From NCBI RefSeq assembly GCF_039023475.1, contig NZ_JBCHVB010000002.1:248001-312000 (forward strand): 64,000 nucleotides of DNA. Reading direction: 5' to 3'. Position numbers and translations under genes: made by a program. Shown piece after piece: positions 1-8,715 of this stretch. Position 1 is the stretch's first letter, and the number at the start of each line of letters is the position of its first letter. The notes beneath the pieces were generated by a model. The model worked only from the letters and a program-made list of their open reading frames with translations, was not told where the DNA came from and searched no databases. Origin of the DNA: Erwinia sp039023475 (GTDB lineage Bacteria; Pseudomonadota; Gammaproteobacteria; Enterobacterales; Enterobacteriaceae).

Positions 1-25
1 GGCAACTTGCAGAGAAGGAGAGCTG

Positions 26-1033
26 ATGACTTCTGTAACCCTGGCACAAGTGGCTGAGCGAGCCCACGTATCAACGGCCACCGTTTCCATGGTGCTGCAT
101 AACCGTGGCCGGATATCCGATCCAACGCGTCATCGCGTGCTGAAAGCACTGGATGAGCTGGGCTATGTTTATAATCAAACCGCCGCGAATTTGCGAAACC
201 GCACCAGCAATCAGGTTGGCCTGCTGCTGCATGATATTACTAACCCTTTTTACAGCGAAATGACGGCGGGTCTCAGCCAGGAAATGGAGCGTCACGATCT
301 GATGCTCTTTCTGGCCAACAGCGAGGAGTCGGGCGAGCGGCAGCAAAAGTTCGTCGATTCGCTGATGCGTAACAATGCCTGTGGCATGGTGTTATGCGCG
401 GCCAGAGAGACGCCACCGCTGTTTTTTGAAACGCTAAAGCGACGCAATATCCCCGCTATCATGGTGGTTCGCCCACTGGACGATGTCGCTTTTGATTTTG
501 TCGGTACTGACAACTTTCTTGGTACTCAACTGGCGACGCAACATCTGCTTGGCCTGGGCCATCGTCATATTGCCTTTATCGGCGGTGGTGAACACTCCAT
601 CAGCCGTGCGCAGCGGATGGGAGGATACAGCAGTAAACTGCTCGAACATCGCATCCAGCCTAACAGTGACTGGGTGGTCACCTCTCTGGCCAGCCAGAGC
701 GACGGTTCCCGCGTGGCTGAAGCGCTGTTCAGACGCTATCCGGAAATCACCGCTGCGGTTTGTTACCAGGATGTCGTGGCGCTGGGCGTCATGCAGGCCC
801 TGCGCAAAATCGGTCGCGTGCCGGGGAGGGATTTTGCGCTGGTCGGATTCGACGATATTACGGAAGCTTCGCTGGTGCAGCCTGCGCTGACTACCGTCTC
901 CGTTGCGGCAAAAGAGATTGGTCGCCAGGCGGGAGAACTGCTTTTCAGCCGCATCCAGGGAAACGATGAACCCGCAAAGCGGATTATTTTGCCGCCAGCG
1001 CTGGTGGTCCGTGAATCCTGTGGCTTTCAGTAA
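26..1033 (+). CDS. LacI/GalR-family transcriptional regulator
   Basis: A 335-residue DNA-binding repressor-type protein. Residues about 4-55 form the LacI helix-turn-helix and hinge (TLAQVAERAHVSTATVSMVL, then a GRISDPTRHRVLKAL segment). The rest is a periplasmic-binding-protein-like sugar or effector domain (VGLLLHDITNPFYSEM, later FALVGFDDITEASLVQP). The ATG at 26 follows a good ribosome site (AAGGAG). The overall look is closest to MalI-type regulators as I remember them, but I cannot assign an effector or target. It sits directly before dapB in the same direction, where E. coli has rihC. Its likely target operon would lie upstream, outside the window. Family is certain; specific role unknown. 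Confidence 0.9.
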   Translation: MTSVTLAQVAERAHVSTATVSMVLHNRGRISDPTRHRVLKALDELGYVYNQTAANLRNRTSNQVGLLLHDITNPFYSEMTAGLSQEMERHDLMLFLANSEESGERQQKFVDSLMRNNACGMVLCAARETPPLFFETLKRRNIPAIMVVRPLDDVAFDFVGTDNFLGTQLATQHLLGLGHRHIAFIGGGEHSISRAQRMGGYSSKLLEHRIQPNSDWVVTSLASQSDGSRVAEALFRRYPEITAAVCYQDVVALGVMQALRKIGRVPGRDFALVGFDDITEASLVQPALTTVSVAAKEIGRQAGELLFSRIQGNDEPAKRIILPPALVVRESCGFQ

Positions 1034-1178
1034 AAATGCTTTTCCGCTGCGGCTGCCGCTGATAATGCCGCCGCGCTGACTCAAAATTCTAATTATCGGC
1101 GTTTTTCACTGGCGGCGTCGCGTTGGGCTGGTTAACCTGAATCCGTTTACGTCATTACATTACTTGAAGAGTCATACT

Positions 1179-2000
1179 ATGCATGATGCACAAATCCGCG
1201 TAGCGATCGCGGGAGCGGGAGGCCGCATGGGACGGCAGCTGATCCAGGCTGTTGTGGACGCAGAGGGCGTCAGCCTGGGCGCAGCGCTGGCGCGTAAGGG
1301 GTCCTCGCTGATTGGCACCGACGCCGGTGAACTGGCGGGCACCGGAGCGCTGGGCATCCGGGTCGGCGACAGCCTGGCTGAGGCCGTGGAGGCGTTCGAC
1401 GTGCTGATCGACTTTACCCGCCCGGAAGCGACGCTGGAATACCTGACGTTTTGCCGCCAGCACGGGAAAAGGATGGTCATTGGTACCACCGGCTTTGATG
1501 AAGAGGGCAAAGCCGCCATCGCGGCGGCGGCGCAGGATATAGGGATTGTCTTTGCTGCGAACTTTAGCGTGGGCGTCAACCTGGTCCTGAAGCTGCTGGA
1601 AAAAGCGGCCAAAGTGATGGGCGATTACGCTGATATTGAAATCATTGAAGCGCATCACCGGCATAAAGTCGACGCCCCTTCCGGTACCGCACTGGCGATG
1701 GGCGAAGCGATTGCCGATACGATGGAGTGGAAGCTGGACGAACATGCTGTCTACGCGCGTGAAGGGCTGACCGGTGAACGCCAGGCGAAGACGATTGGTT
1801 TTGCCACCGTCCGGGCGGGCGATATCGTCGGCGAGCACACAGCCATATTTGCCGACATTGGCGAGCGTGTGGAGATAACGCACAAGGCTTCCAGTCGGAT
1901 GACCTTTGCTAAAGGGGCTGTTCGTGCTGCTGAGTGGGTTAGTCCATTGAAAAATGGTCTTTATGATATGAGAAGTGTGCTGCATTTAGCAGATTTATGA
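1179..2000 (+). CDS. dapB: 4-hydroxy-tetrahydrodipicolinate reductase
   Basis: Cytosolic NAD(P)H-dependent reductase of the diaminopimelate/lysine pathway, supplying meso-DAP for peptidoglycan as well as lysine. The 273-residue protein begins MHDAQIRVAIAGAGGRMGRQ (Rossmann GxxGxxG) and carries the catalytic and substrate segment EAHHRHKVDAPSGTA near residues 156-170. The length equals that of E. coli DapB. An in-frame TTG lies 15 bases upstream, but the ATG at 1179 gives the conserved N-terminus. The gene stands alone between the LacI-type regulator and carA and is followed by a clear terminator. Confidence 0.98.
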   Translation: MHDAQIRVAIAGAGGRMGRQLIQAVVDAEGVSLGAALARKGSSLIGTDAGELAGTGALGIRVGDSLAEAVEAFDVLIDFTRPEATLEYLTFCRQHGKRMVIGTTGFDEEGKAAIAAAAQDIGIVFAANFSVGVNLVLKLLEKAAKVMGDYADIEIIEAHHRHKVDAPSGTALAMGEAIADTMEWKLDEHAVYAREGLTGERQAKTIGFATVRAGDIVGEHTAIFADIGERVEITHKASSRMTFAKGAVRAAEWVSPLKNGLYDMRSVLHLADL

Positions 2001-2049
2001 TCTGTTAACCACGTTATTGTAATTTTAATATTTATAATGAACTGATTTT

Positions 2050-2076
2050 AAGGGTGTTTTATTTCACCCTTTTTTA
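2050..2076 (+). terminator. Rho-independent terminator after dapB
   Basis: AAGGGTG (2050-2056), an 8-base loop and CACCCTT (2065-2071) form a 7-bp stem that runs directly into a T tract. It lies 50 bases past the dapB stop. Confidence 0.85.
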
Positions 2077-2168
2077 TTTATTTGAAAATTAAGGTTTCGA
2101 GTAAGTATGGTTTAAATATCTTTATAAATATACTTTCACCGGATTTTTAAGCGCAAAAAACGATAATT

Positions 2169-2184
2169 TTGACCAGTTGGTCCA
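2169..2184. promoter_or_regulatory. RutR-type operator upstream of carA
   Basis: TTGACCAGTTGGTCCA matches the RutR consensus TTGACCAnnTGGTCAA at 13 of 14 fixed positions. RutR is the uracil/thymine-responsive regulator known to act at the E. coli carAB P1 promoter. The site lies about 160 bases upstream of the predicted P1 -35 box, inside the carA control region. Confidence 0.75.
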
Positions 2185-2225
2185 CATTTTACCCGCCATA
2201 TCCCCTTTTTCACGCATAAGAGAGC

Positions 2226-2241
2226 AGGCAACCGTTTTAAC
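2226..2241. promoter_or_regulatory. PurR-type operator upstream of carA
   Basis: AGGCAACCGTTTTAAC resembles the PurR consensus ANGCAANCGNTTNCNT, with the central GCAANCGNTT intact and two mismatches at the 3' end. E. coli carAB P1 is known to be repressed by PurR together with PepA and IHF, and the location about 120-135 bases before the predicted P1 start fits. Confidence 0.6.
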
Positions 2242-2300
2242 GCGTGGTATAACTGCTCTTTTCAGGGTGAATCATCTTAGTTTTTCTTCAGTGACGCAAA

Positions 2301-2321
2301 AAGAGGTGAAAAATACCTCTT
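2301..2321. repeat. Perfect 7-bp inverted repeat next to car P1
   Basis: AAGAGGT (2301-2307), seven spacer bases GAAAAAT, then ACCTCTT (2315-2321). It ends 5 bases before the predicted -35 hexamer of car P1. There is no T tract, so it is more likely an operator-like palindrome than a terminator. I cannot name the protein. Confidence 0.55.
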
Positions 2322-2326
2322 CAGGG

Positions 2327-2355
2327 TAGACATTGCCTGAGGTGATGATTAGAAT
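2327..2355 (+). promoter_or_regulatory. Predicted carAB promoter P1
   Basis: TAGACA (2327-2332), a 17-base spacer and TAGAAT (2350-2355) form a good sigma-70 promoter about 110 bases upstream of the carA start. It corresponds in position to the pyrimidine-controlled upstream promoter of E. coli carAB. Confidence 0.6.
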
Positions 2356-2417
2356 GCGCGCAATTTGCCAAAAATCGAGAAGTCAGGCGGTTTATGCATT
2401 GATTTACCCCTTGGGTT

Positions 2418-2454
2418 TGAATTAATATGCAAATAATGTGACTGTTTATTCTCT
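2418..2454 (+). promoter_or_regulatory. carAB P2 / ArgR box region
   Basis: TGAATTAATATGCAAATA (2418-2435) resembles an 18-bp ARG box (TGAAT half kept, second half degenerate). It is followed at the expected spacing by a second weak box ending in TTTATTCTC. In E. coli the arginine-repressed P2 promoter and two ARG boxes occupy exactly this place, just before the carA ribosome site GGAGGA (2455-2460). Confidence 0.55.
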
Positions 2455-2464
2455 GGAGGATGTT

Positions 2465-3610
2465 TTGATTAAGTCAGCGCTATTGGTTCTGGAAGACGGA
2501 ACCCAATTCCACGGTCGGGCCATCGGGGCGGTAGGTTCGGCAGTGGGAGAAGTTGTTTTCAACACTTCAATGACCGGTTATCAAGAAATCCTCACTGACC
2601 CTTCCTATTCCCGCCAGATCGTCACCCTTACCTATCCCCATATCGGCAATGTCGGCACTAACGCCGCTGATGAAGAATCCACTCAGGTACATGCAGCAGG
2701 CCTTGTCATTCGTGACCTGCCGCTGATTGCCAGCAACTTCCGTAATGAAGAAGGGCTGTCTGAGTACCTGAAGCGCCACAATATCGTCGCGATTGCCGAT
2801 ATTGATACGCGCAAGCTGACCCGACTGCTGCGGGAAAAAGGCGCGCAGAACGGCTGCATCATTGCCGGAGACGCGGCGGATGCTTCGCTGGCGCATCAGA
2901 AAGCCCAGGCTTTCCCGGGCCTGAAGGGAATGGATCTGGCGAAAGAAGTCTCTACCGGCGAAACTTACCGCTGGCAGCAGGGCAGCTGGACCCTGCAAGG
3001 TTTGCCCGAAGCGAAAAAGGATGAGGATCTGCCTTTCCACGTGGTGGCCTATGACTACGGCGTAAAGCGCAATATCCTGCGTATGCTGGTGGATCGCGGC
3101 TGCCGCCTGACCGTTGTCCCGGCACAAACGCCCGCTGACGAAGTATTGAAAATGAATCCGGACGGTATCTTCCTCTCCAACGGACCGGGCGACCCGGAAC
3201 CCTGCGATTATGCCATTGAGGCGATCCAGGCTTTCCTGGCAACCGATGTCCCGGTCTTCGGCATCTGCCTGGGCCATCAGCTGCTGGCGCTGGCCAGCGG
3301 CGCGAAAACCGTCAAGATGAAGCTGGGTCACCACGGCGGCAACCATCCGGTTAAAGATCACGATAACAACACCGTTATGATTACCGCGCAGAACCACGGC
3401 TTCGCCGTCGACAATGACAATCTCCCGGCTAACCTGCGGGTTACCCACACTTCCTTGTTTGACCATACCGTGCAGGGCATTCACCGTACCGATAAGGCCG
3501 CATTCAGCTTCCAGGGTCACCCTGAAGCCAGCCCTGGCCCGCACGATGCCGCGCCGTTGTTCGACCACTTTATCGAACTGATCGAAGCTTACCGGTCTAC
3601 CGCAAACTAA
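2465..3610 (+). CDS. carA: Carbamoyl-phosphate synthase, small (glutaminase) subunit
   Basis: The glutamine amidotransferase subunit hydrolyses glutamine and channels ammonia to CarB to make carbamoyl phosphate for arginine and pyrimidine synthesis. The start is a TTG at 2465, with GGAGGA 4 bases upstream, giving MIKSALLVLEDGTQFHGRAI as in E. coli CarA, which also uses TTG. Earlier in-frame codons belong to the leader. The product is 381 residues. The class I amidotransferase triad is visible: Cys in FGICLGHQLLALA, and His/Glu in FQGHPEASPGP. It is followed 14 bases later by carB in one operon. Confidence 0.98.
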   Translation: MIKSALLVLEDGTQFHGRAIGAVGSAVGEVVFNTSMTGYQEILTDPSYSRQIVTLTYPHIGNVGTNAADEESTQVHAAGLVIRDLPLIASNFRNEEGLSEYLKRHNIVAIADIDTRKLTRLLREKGAQNGCIIAGDAADASLAHQKAQAFPGLKGMDLAKEVSTGETYRWQQGSWTLQGLPEAKKDEDLPFHVVAYDYGVKRNILRMLVDRGCRLTVVPAQTPADEVLKMNPDGIFLSNGPGDPEPCDYAIEAIQAFLATDVPVFGICLGHQLLALASGAKTVKMKLGHHGGNHPVKDHDNNTVMITAQNHGFAVDNDNLPANLRVTHTSLFDHTVQGIHRTDKAAFSFQGHPEASPGPHDAAPLFDHFIELIEAYRSTAN

Positions 3611-3624
3611 TCAGGAGCGAGAAA

Positions 3625-6600
3625 ATGCCAAAACGTACCGACATAAAAAGTATCCTGATCCTTGGGGCCGGCCCGATTGTGATCGGCCAGGCCTGCGAAT
3701 TCGACTATTCCGGTGCCCAGGCCTGTAAAGCCCTGCGCGAAGAGGGTTACCGCGTTATCCTGGTCAACTCTAATCCGGCCACCATCATGACCGACCCGGA
3801 GATGGCGGATGCCACCTACATCGAGCCCATCCACTGGGAAGTCGTGCGTAAAATTATCGAAAAAGAGCGTCCGGACGCGGTGCTGCCGACCATGGGTGGC
3901 CAGACGGCGCTGAACTGTGCGCTTGAGCTGGAGCGTCAGGGCGTACTCGAAGAATTCGGCGTCGCCATGATTGGCGCGACGGCCGATGCGATTGATAAGG
4001 CGGAAGATCGCCGTCGCTTCGATGTGGCGATGAAGAAAATTGGTCTGGAAACCGCCCGTTCCGGCATCGCCCATACGATGGAAGAAGCGCTGGCGGTTGC
4101 CGCTGACGTTGGCTTCCCCTGCATTATTCGCCCCTCCTTTACCATGGGCGGCAGCGGCGGCGGCATCGCCTACAACCGTGAAGAATTTGAAGAAATTTGC
4201 GAGCGGGGCCTGGATCTTTCCCCGACCAACGAGCTGCTGATCGATGAATCGCTGATCGGCTGGAAAGAGTATGAGATGGAAGTTGTTCGCGATAAGAACG
4301 ACAACTGCATCATCGTCTGCTCTATCGAAAACTTCGACCCGATGGGGATTCATACCGGAGACTCGATAACGGTGGCGCCTGCCCAGACGCTGACCGATAA
4401 AGAGTACCAAATCATGCGTAACGCCTCGATGGCGGTGCTGCGTGAAATCGGCGTGGAAACCGGCGGCTCCAACGTGCAGTTCTCGGTGAACCCGGAGAAC
4501 GGCCGGCTGATCATCATTGAAATGAACCCGCGCGTGTCACGCTCTTCCGCGCTGGCCTCCAAGGCGACCGGCTTCCCGATTGCCAAAATCGCGGCCAAGC
4601 TTGCGGTAGGGTATACGCTCGACGAGCTGATGAATGACATTACCGGTGGCCTGACACCGGCCTCGTTTGAACCTTCCATCGACTATGTTGTGACCAAAAT
4701 CCCGCGCTTTAACTTTGAGAAGTTTGCCGGTGCCAATGACCGTCTCACTACCCAGATGAAATCCGTGGGTGAAGTGATGGCGATTGGCCGTACCTTCCAG
4801 GAGTCGGTGCAGAAAGCGCTGCGCGGTCTGGAAGTCGGCGTACACGGTTTTGACCCGAAAGTGGACCTGAACGATGCGGAAGCGCTCACTCACATTCGTC
4901 GTGAGCTGAAAGATGCCGGTTCCGATCGTATCTGGTACGTGGCCGATGCATTCCGTGCGGGCATGTCGGTGGATGGCGTCTTTAACCTGACCAACATTGA
5001 CCGCTGGTTCCTGGTACAGATTGAGGAGCTGGTGCGGCTGGAAGAGCAGGTAGCCCGCGAAGGCATCAACGGCCTGAACAGAGAATTCCTGCGCGGCCTC
5101 AAGCGTAAAGGCTTCGCCGATGCGCGCCTCTCCGCGCTGGCGGGCGTGGCGGAATCGGAAATCCGTAAACTGCGCGAACAGTACGACCTCCATCCGGTCT
5201 ATAAGCGCGTGGATACCTGTGCCGCAGAGTTTTCGACCGATACCGCCTATATGTACTCCACCTATGAGGAAGAGTGCGAAGCGAACCCGAATCAGGACCG
5301 CGATAAAATTATGGTGCTGGGCGGCGGGCCGAACCGCATCGGTCAGGGCATTGAGTTTGACTATTGCTGTGTTCATGCCTCGCTGGCGCTGCGTGAAGAT
5401 GGGTTTGAAACCATTATGGTTAACTGTAACCCGGAAACCGTCTCCACCGATTATGATACCTCTGACCGTCTTTACTTCGAGCCGGTCACGCTGGAAGACG
5501 TGCTGGCCATTGTCCGTATTGAAAAGCCGAAGGGCGTTATCGTGCAGTATGGCGGCCAGACGCCGCTGAAGCTGGCGCGCGATCTGGAAGCCGCGGGCGT
5601 TCCCGTCATTGGCACCAGCCCCGACGCGATTGACCGTGCTGAAGACCGTGAGCGTTTCCAGCAGGCGGTAGATCGTCTGGGTCTGAAGCAGCCTGCCAAC
5701 GCCACCGTGACCGCGCTGGAGCAGGCCGTAGAGAAAGCAGCCCTGATTGGTTATCCGCTGGTGGTGCGTCCTTCCTACGTGCTGGGCGGCCGGGCGATGG
5801 AAATCGTCTACGATGAGATCGACCTGAAACGCTACTTCCAGACTGCGGTATCGGTTTCCAATGATGCGCCAGTGCTGCTGGATCGCTTCCTGGATGACGC
5901 GGTGGAAGTGGACGTGGACGCTATCTGTGACGGCGAGCGGGTGCTGATTGGCGGCATTATGGAGCATATCGAACAGGCTGGCGTTCACTCCGGTGACTCC
6001 GCCTGCTCTCTGCCTGCTTACACGCTGAGCAAAGAGATCCAGAACGTGATGCGTCAGCAGGTTGAGAAGCTCGCCTTTGAGCTTTGCGTACGTGGCCTGA
6101 TGAACGTGCAGTTTGCGGTGAAGGACAATGAGGTTTACCTGATTGAGGTTAACCCACGCGCGGCCCGTACCGTACCCTTCGTCTCCAAGGCAACCGGCGT
6201 TCCCCTGGCGAAAGTCGCTGCCCGCGTGATGGCTGGCAAAACCCTGGCCCAGCAGGGCGTGACGGAAGAGGTCATTCCGCCTTACTACTCCGTGAAGGAA
6301 GTGGTGCTGCCCTTCAATAAATTCCAGGGCGTGGACCCGATCCTCGGCCCGGAAATGCGTTCTACGGGTGAAGTGATGGGCGTTGGCCGCACCTTCGCCG
6401 AGGCGTTCTCAAAAGCGATGCTGGGTGCCCAGAGCAATATGAAGAAAAGCGGGCGTGCGCTGCTCTCCGTGCGTGAAGGGGATAAAAAGCGCATCGTGGA
6501 TCTGGCGGCCAAGCTGCAGAAGCTGGGCTTTGAGCTGGACGCCACCCACGGCACCGCTGTGGTACTGGGTGAAGCCGGCATCAATCCACGCCTGGTCAAT

Positions 6601-6849
6601 AAAGTGCATGAAGGTCGTCCTCACATTCAGGATCGCCTGAAAAACGGTGAATACGCCTATATCGTCAATACCACCGCAGGGCGCCAGGCGATTGAGGATT
6701 CCAAGCTGATCCGTCGCAGCGCGCTTCAGTATAAGGTGCATTATGACACCACGCTGAATGGCGGTTTTGCTACGGCGATGTCACTGAATGCGGATCCGAC
6801 CGCGAAGGTAACCTCCGTGCAGGAAATGCACGCGCAGATTAAAGGCTGA
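3625..6849 (+). CDS. carB: Carbamoyl-phosphate synthase, large (synthetase) subunit
   Basis: The ATP-dependent synthetase subunit of 1074 residues (E. coli 1073). It has two homologous ATP-grasp halves: the first begins SILILGAGPIVIGQACEFDYSG, and the second near residue 555 has IMVLGGGPNRIGQGIEFDYC. The C-terminal domain (from about residue 935) is the allosteric region that in E. coli binds UMP and ornithine. The ATG at 3625 follows a CAGGAG ribosome site. It is co-transcribed with carA and ends before two hairpins. Confidence 0.98.
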   Translation: MPKRTDIKSILILGAGPIVIGQACEFDYSGAQACKALREEGYRVILVNSNPATIMTDPEMADATYIEPIHWEVVRKIIEKERPDAVLPTMGGQTALNCALELERQGVLEEFGVAMIGATADAIDKAEDRRRFDVAMKKIGLETARSGIAHTMEEALAVAADVGFPCIIRPSFTMGGSGGGIAYNREEFEEICERGLDLSPTNELLIDESLIGWKEYEMEVVRDKNDNCIIVCSIENFDPMGIHTGDSITVAPAQTLTDKEYQIMRNASMAVLREIGVETGGSNVQFSVNPENGRLIIIEMNPRVSRSSALASKATGFPIAKIAAKLAVGYTLDELMNDITGGLTPASFEPSIDYVVTKIPRFNFEKFAGANDRLTTQMKSVGEVMAIGRTFQESVQKALRGLEVGVHGFDPKVDLNDAEALTHIRRELKDAGSDRIWYVADAFRAGMSVDGVFNLTNIDRWFLVQIEELVRLEEQVAREGINGLNREFLRGLKRKGFADARLSALAGVAESEIRKLREQYDLHPVYKRVDTCAAEFSTDTAYMYSTYEEECEANPNQDRDKIMVLGGGPNRIGQGIEFDYCCVHASLALREDGFETIMVNCNPETVSTDYDTSDRLYFEPVTLEDVLAIVRIEKPKGVIVQYGGQTPLKLARDLEAAGVPVIGTSPDAIDRAEDRERFQQAVDRLGLKQPANATVTALEQAVEKAALIGYPLVVRPSYVLGGRAMEIVYDEIDLKRYFQTAVSVSNDAPVLLDRFLDDAVEVDVDAICDGERVLIGGIMEHIEQAGVHSGDSACSLPAYTLSKEIQNVMRQQVEKLAFELCVRGLMNVQFAVKDNEVYLIEVNPRAARTVPFVSKATGVPLAKVAARVMAGKTLAQQGVTEEVIPPYYSVKEVVLPFNKFQGVDPILGPEMRSTGEVMGVGRTFAEAFSKAMLGAQSNMKKSGRALLSVREGDKKRIVDLAAKLQKLGFELDATHGTAVVLGEAGINPRLVNKVHEGRPHIQDRLKNGEYAYIVNTTAGRQAIEDSKLIRRSALQYKVHYDTTLNGGFATAMSLNADPTAKVTSVQEMHAQIKG

Positions 6850-6858
6850 TCGTGTGCA

Positions 6859-6888
6859 CTCAACGTCCCGCTGCGGCAGGACGTTGAG
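6859..6888 (+). repeat. 10-bp stem-loop downstream of carB
   Basis: CTCAACGTCC (6859-6868) and GGACGTTGAG (6879-6888) pair perfectly around a 10-base GC-rich loop, starting 10 bases after the carB stop. No T tract follows. It may stabilise the 3' end of the carAB mRNA ahead of the true terminator. Confidence 0.6.
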
Positions 6889-6925
6889 CCTGTAAACAGG
6901 CCGCTGGCGACAGTCAGGTCTCTGG

Positions 6926-6956
6926 AAAATCCCTGTTCAGTCAGGGATTTTTTTTG
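6926..6956 (+). terminator. Rho-independent terminator of carAB
   Basis: AAATCCCTG, a 6-base loop TTCAGT, then CAGGGATTT runs into eight T residues. This is a textbook intrinsic terminator about 80 bases after the carB stop. Confidence 0.88.
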
Positions 6957-7076
6957 CCTGTGATCCCGCTACGGTTTTCAGATCGCTCCCTTCGCTATTA
7001 TCCCCAGTCAGAATATTTTCAATAAGTTACCGGATTCCGCACTCTCGCGGCATCAATACGCTCTGGGATAATAAGC

Positions 7077-7817
7077 ATGAAGAAACTACTGCTAACGGTC
7101 ATGATCTGCCTGGCGACAGGACAGACGGCGCTGGCCGCGAAGGATGTCACCACTCAGCCGGACAGGTTTTATCTGCATGAGGGGCAGGCGCCGGACAGCC
7201 TGGCGCTGCTTCCGCCGCCGCCCGCGATGGACAGCATCGATTTTCTGAACGACAAAGCGCAGTATGACGTGGGCAAAATGCTGAGAAATACGCCGCGAGG
7301 GAAGCAGGCCTGGAAAGATGCGCATGTGGCGGGCGATGGCGTCGCCGAAGCGTTATCTGAGGCGTTTGGCATGACTATCGATAAACAAAAAACGCCCGAA
7401 ATTTACCGGCTGGTAATGAAAATGCGCGAGGATGCCGGCGATCTCGCGACCCGTTCGGCTAAAGATCACTATATGCGCATCCGGCCTTTTGCCTTCTATA
7501 ACGAACCGACCTGCCGTGCGGATGAAGAGAGCACCCTCTCTAAAAATGGCTCTTACCCTTCAGGCCATACCACCATCGGCTGGGCAACGGCGCTGGTGCT
7601 GGCAGAAGTGAATACCAGCAGGCAGGGGGAGATCCTCAAGCGGGGATATGAGATGGGGCAAAGCCGCGTTATTTGCGGCTATCACTGGCAGAGCGATGTC
7701 ACGGCCGCCCGGCTTGTCGCCGCAGCCGTCGTCGCACGACTGCATGCTGAACCCGCGTTTGCAGAACAGTTACAGAAAGCGAAAGCGGAGTTTGCCGGGT
7801 TAACTAAAGCGGAATAA
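7077..7817 (+). CDS. phoC: Class A non-specific acid phosphatase (PAP2 fold), periplasmic
   Basis: A secreted phosphomonoesterase of 246 residues that would release phosphate from organic esters in the periplasm. The N-terminus is a Sec signal peptide (MKKLLLTVMICLATG, probable cleavage after TALA near residue 20). The complete bacterial acid phosphatase signature is present: K129-x6-R136-P137, P161-S-G-H164 inside GSYPSGHT, and S196-R197-x5-H203-x3-D207. It closely resembles Morganella/Providencia PhoC/PhoN as I recall them. It is a single gene between carB and a convergent exporter, with no E. coli counterpart here. The family is sure; phoC versus phoN naming is arbitrary. Confidence 0.93.
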   Translation: MKKLLLTVMICLATGQTALAAKDVTTQPDRFYLHEGQAPDSLALLPPPPAMDSIDFLNDKAQYDVGKMLRNTPRGKQAWKDAHVAGDGVAEALSEAFGMTIDKQKTPEIYRLVMKMREDAGDLATRSAKDHYMRIRPFAFYNEPTCRADEESTLSKNGSYPSGHTTIGWATALVLAEVNTSRQGEILKRGYEMGQSRVICGYHWQSDVTAARLVAAAVVARLHAEPAFAEQLQKAKAEFAGLTKAE

Positions 7818-7824
7818 TCGTTGC

Positions 7825-7853
7825 GCCTCAGTCAGCGATGATCGGGCTGAGGC
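7825..7853. terminator. Inverted repeat between convergent genes
   Basis: GCCTCAG (7825-7831) and CTGAGGC (7847-7853) form a 7-bp stem with a long loop between the ends of the phosphatase gene and the convergent exporter gene. It lacks a T tract, so termination is only a guess. Confidence 0.3.
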
Positions 7854-7909
7854 ATCGGCGCTTACTATGAGTCAAACGGCTTTTAAGCCTTCATCCGTGG
7901 GGGACGGGA

Positions 7910-8524
7910 TCAGGAAAGGGCGACCTTAATGCCCAGCGCGATCAGTACGCCGCCGAGAAGTTTATCTATCAGCTTCTGCGCCTTCGCCAGGCCACGACGC
8001 ACCGGCTCGCTCTGAATGAGGATTACCAGCAGCGGCCACCAGACAGAGGAAAGGGCCAGAATAATTCCTGCATACCAGACTTTTTCACCCAGTCCCGTAT
8101 CAACGTTCAGCACCTGCGTGAACATTGCCAGGAAAAATAGCGTTGCCTTAGGGTTAAGCAGATTACAGAGATAGCCCTGGAGAAACGCCTTTCTGAGAGA
8201 GGTGGTTTCAGGCTGCACGCTGCTGAGATCCAGTTTACCGCCGCCGCGGGAAAGCAGCGCCTGGACGCCGAGAGTAATCAGGTACGCCGCACCGGCATAT
8301 TTTAACAGCATAAACAGCCAGGGCGTGGTGGTGATCACCACCGCCAGGCCCGCCACGCAGTAGGCCATATGTGTTGCAACGGCACAGTTGATGCCCAGCG
8401 CACTCATCATCGCCGCGCTGCGCCGGTAACGCACTGCGTTTTTTATAATCAGGAAAAAATCCGGGCCGGGTGAGAGCATGCCCAGGCCGGCGATGGTGAT
8501 AATAAATAAGCTGGTTTCTAACAT
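7910..8524 (-). CDS. LysE/RhtB-family amino-acid exporter
   Basis: A small inner-membrane protein of 204 residues with about six hydrophobic segments. It carries the LysE-family opening GLGMLSPGPDFFLIIKNAV near residues 13-31, and GYLCNLLNPKATLFFLAMF in the middle. These mark the LysE/RhtB superfamily, which exports amino acids or related metabolites such as homoserine, threonine or lysine. The substrate cannot be read from the sequence. I use the ATG at 8524; an upstream in-frame TTG at 8542 would add six residues without a better ribosome site. It is convergent with the acid phosphatase and divergent from folA. Confidence 0.85.
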   Translation of the reverse strand: MLETSLFIITIAGLGMLSPGPDFFLIIKNAVRYRRSAAMMSALGINCAVATHMAYCVAGLAVVITTTPWLFMLLKYAGAAYLITLGVQALLSRGGGKLDLSSVQPETTSLRKAFLQGYLCNLLNPKATLFFLAMFTQVLNVDTGLGEKVWYAGIILALSSVWWPLLVILIQSEPVRRGLAKAQKLIDKLLGGVLIALGIKVALS

Positions 8525-8715
8525 CGTCTGTTCTGCATTCAAATCGAAAGCGAGATAATAGCACGACAGGGCCGCGCTTTTGCGCCTTCAGGCCGGGAAA
8601 ATGCGGCTTCTGCTACCCTTAAAAACCTTTACGCAAAACCCGGCGCTTTGCTATCGACGAAAGTTTCGCCTTTACGTATGATGGCGCCAATTTTATACCC
8701 TGTTGAGTAACTATG

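Noticed and set aside
1034..1178. Terminator for the LacI-type regulator gene.
   Set aside because: The GC-rich run after the stop has no clear stem followed by a T tract.
4537..5988. Long minus-strand open frame of 483 codons opposite carB.
   Set aside because: It is the antisense shadow of carB, with the composition expected of reverse-strand GC-rich coding DNA and no recognisable domain; the same applies to other long antisense frames opposite rapA, polB and lptD.
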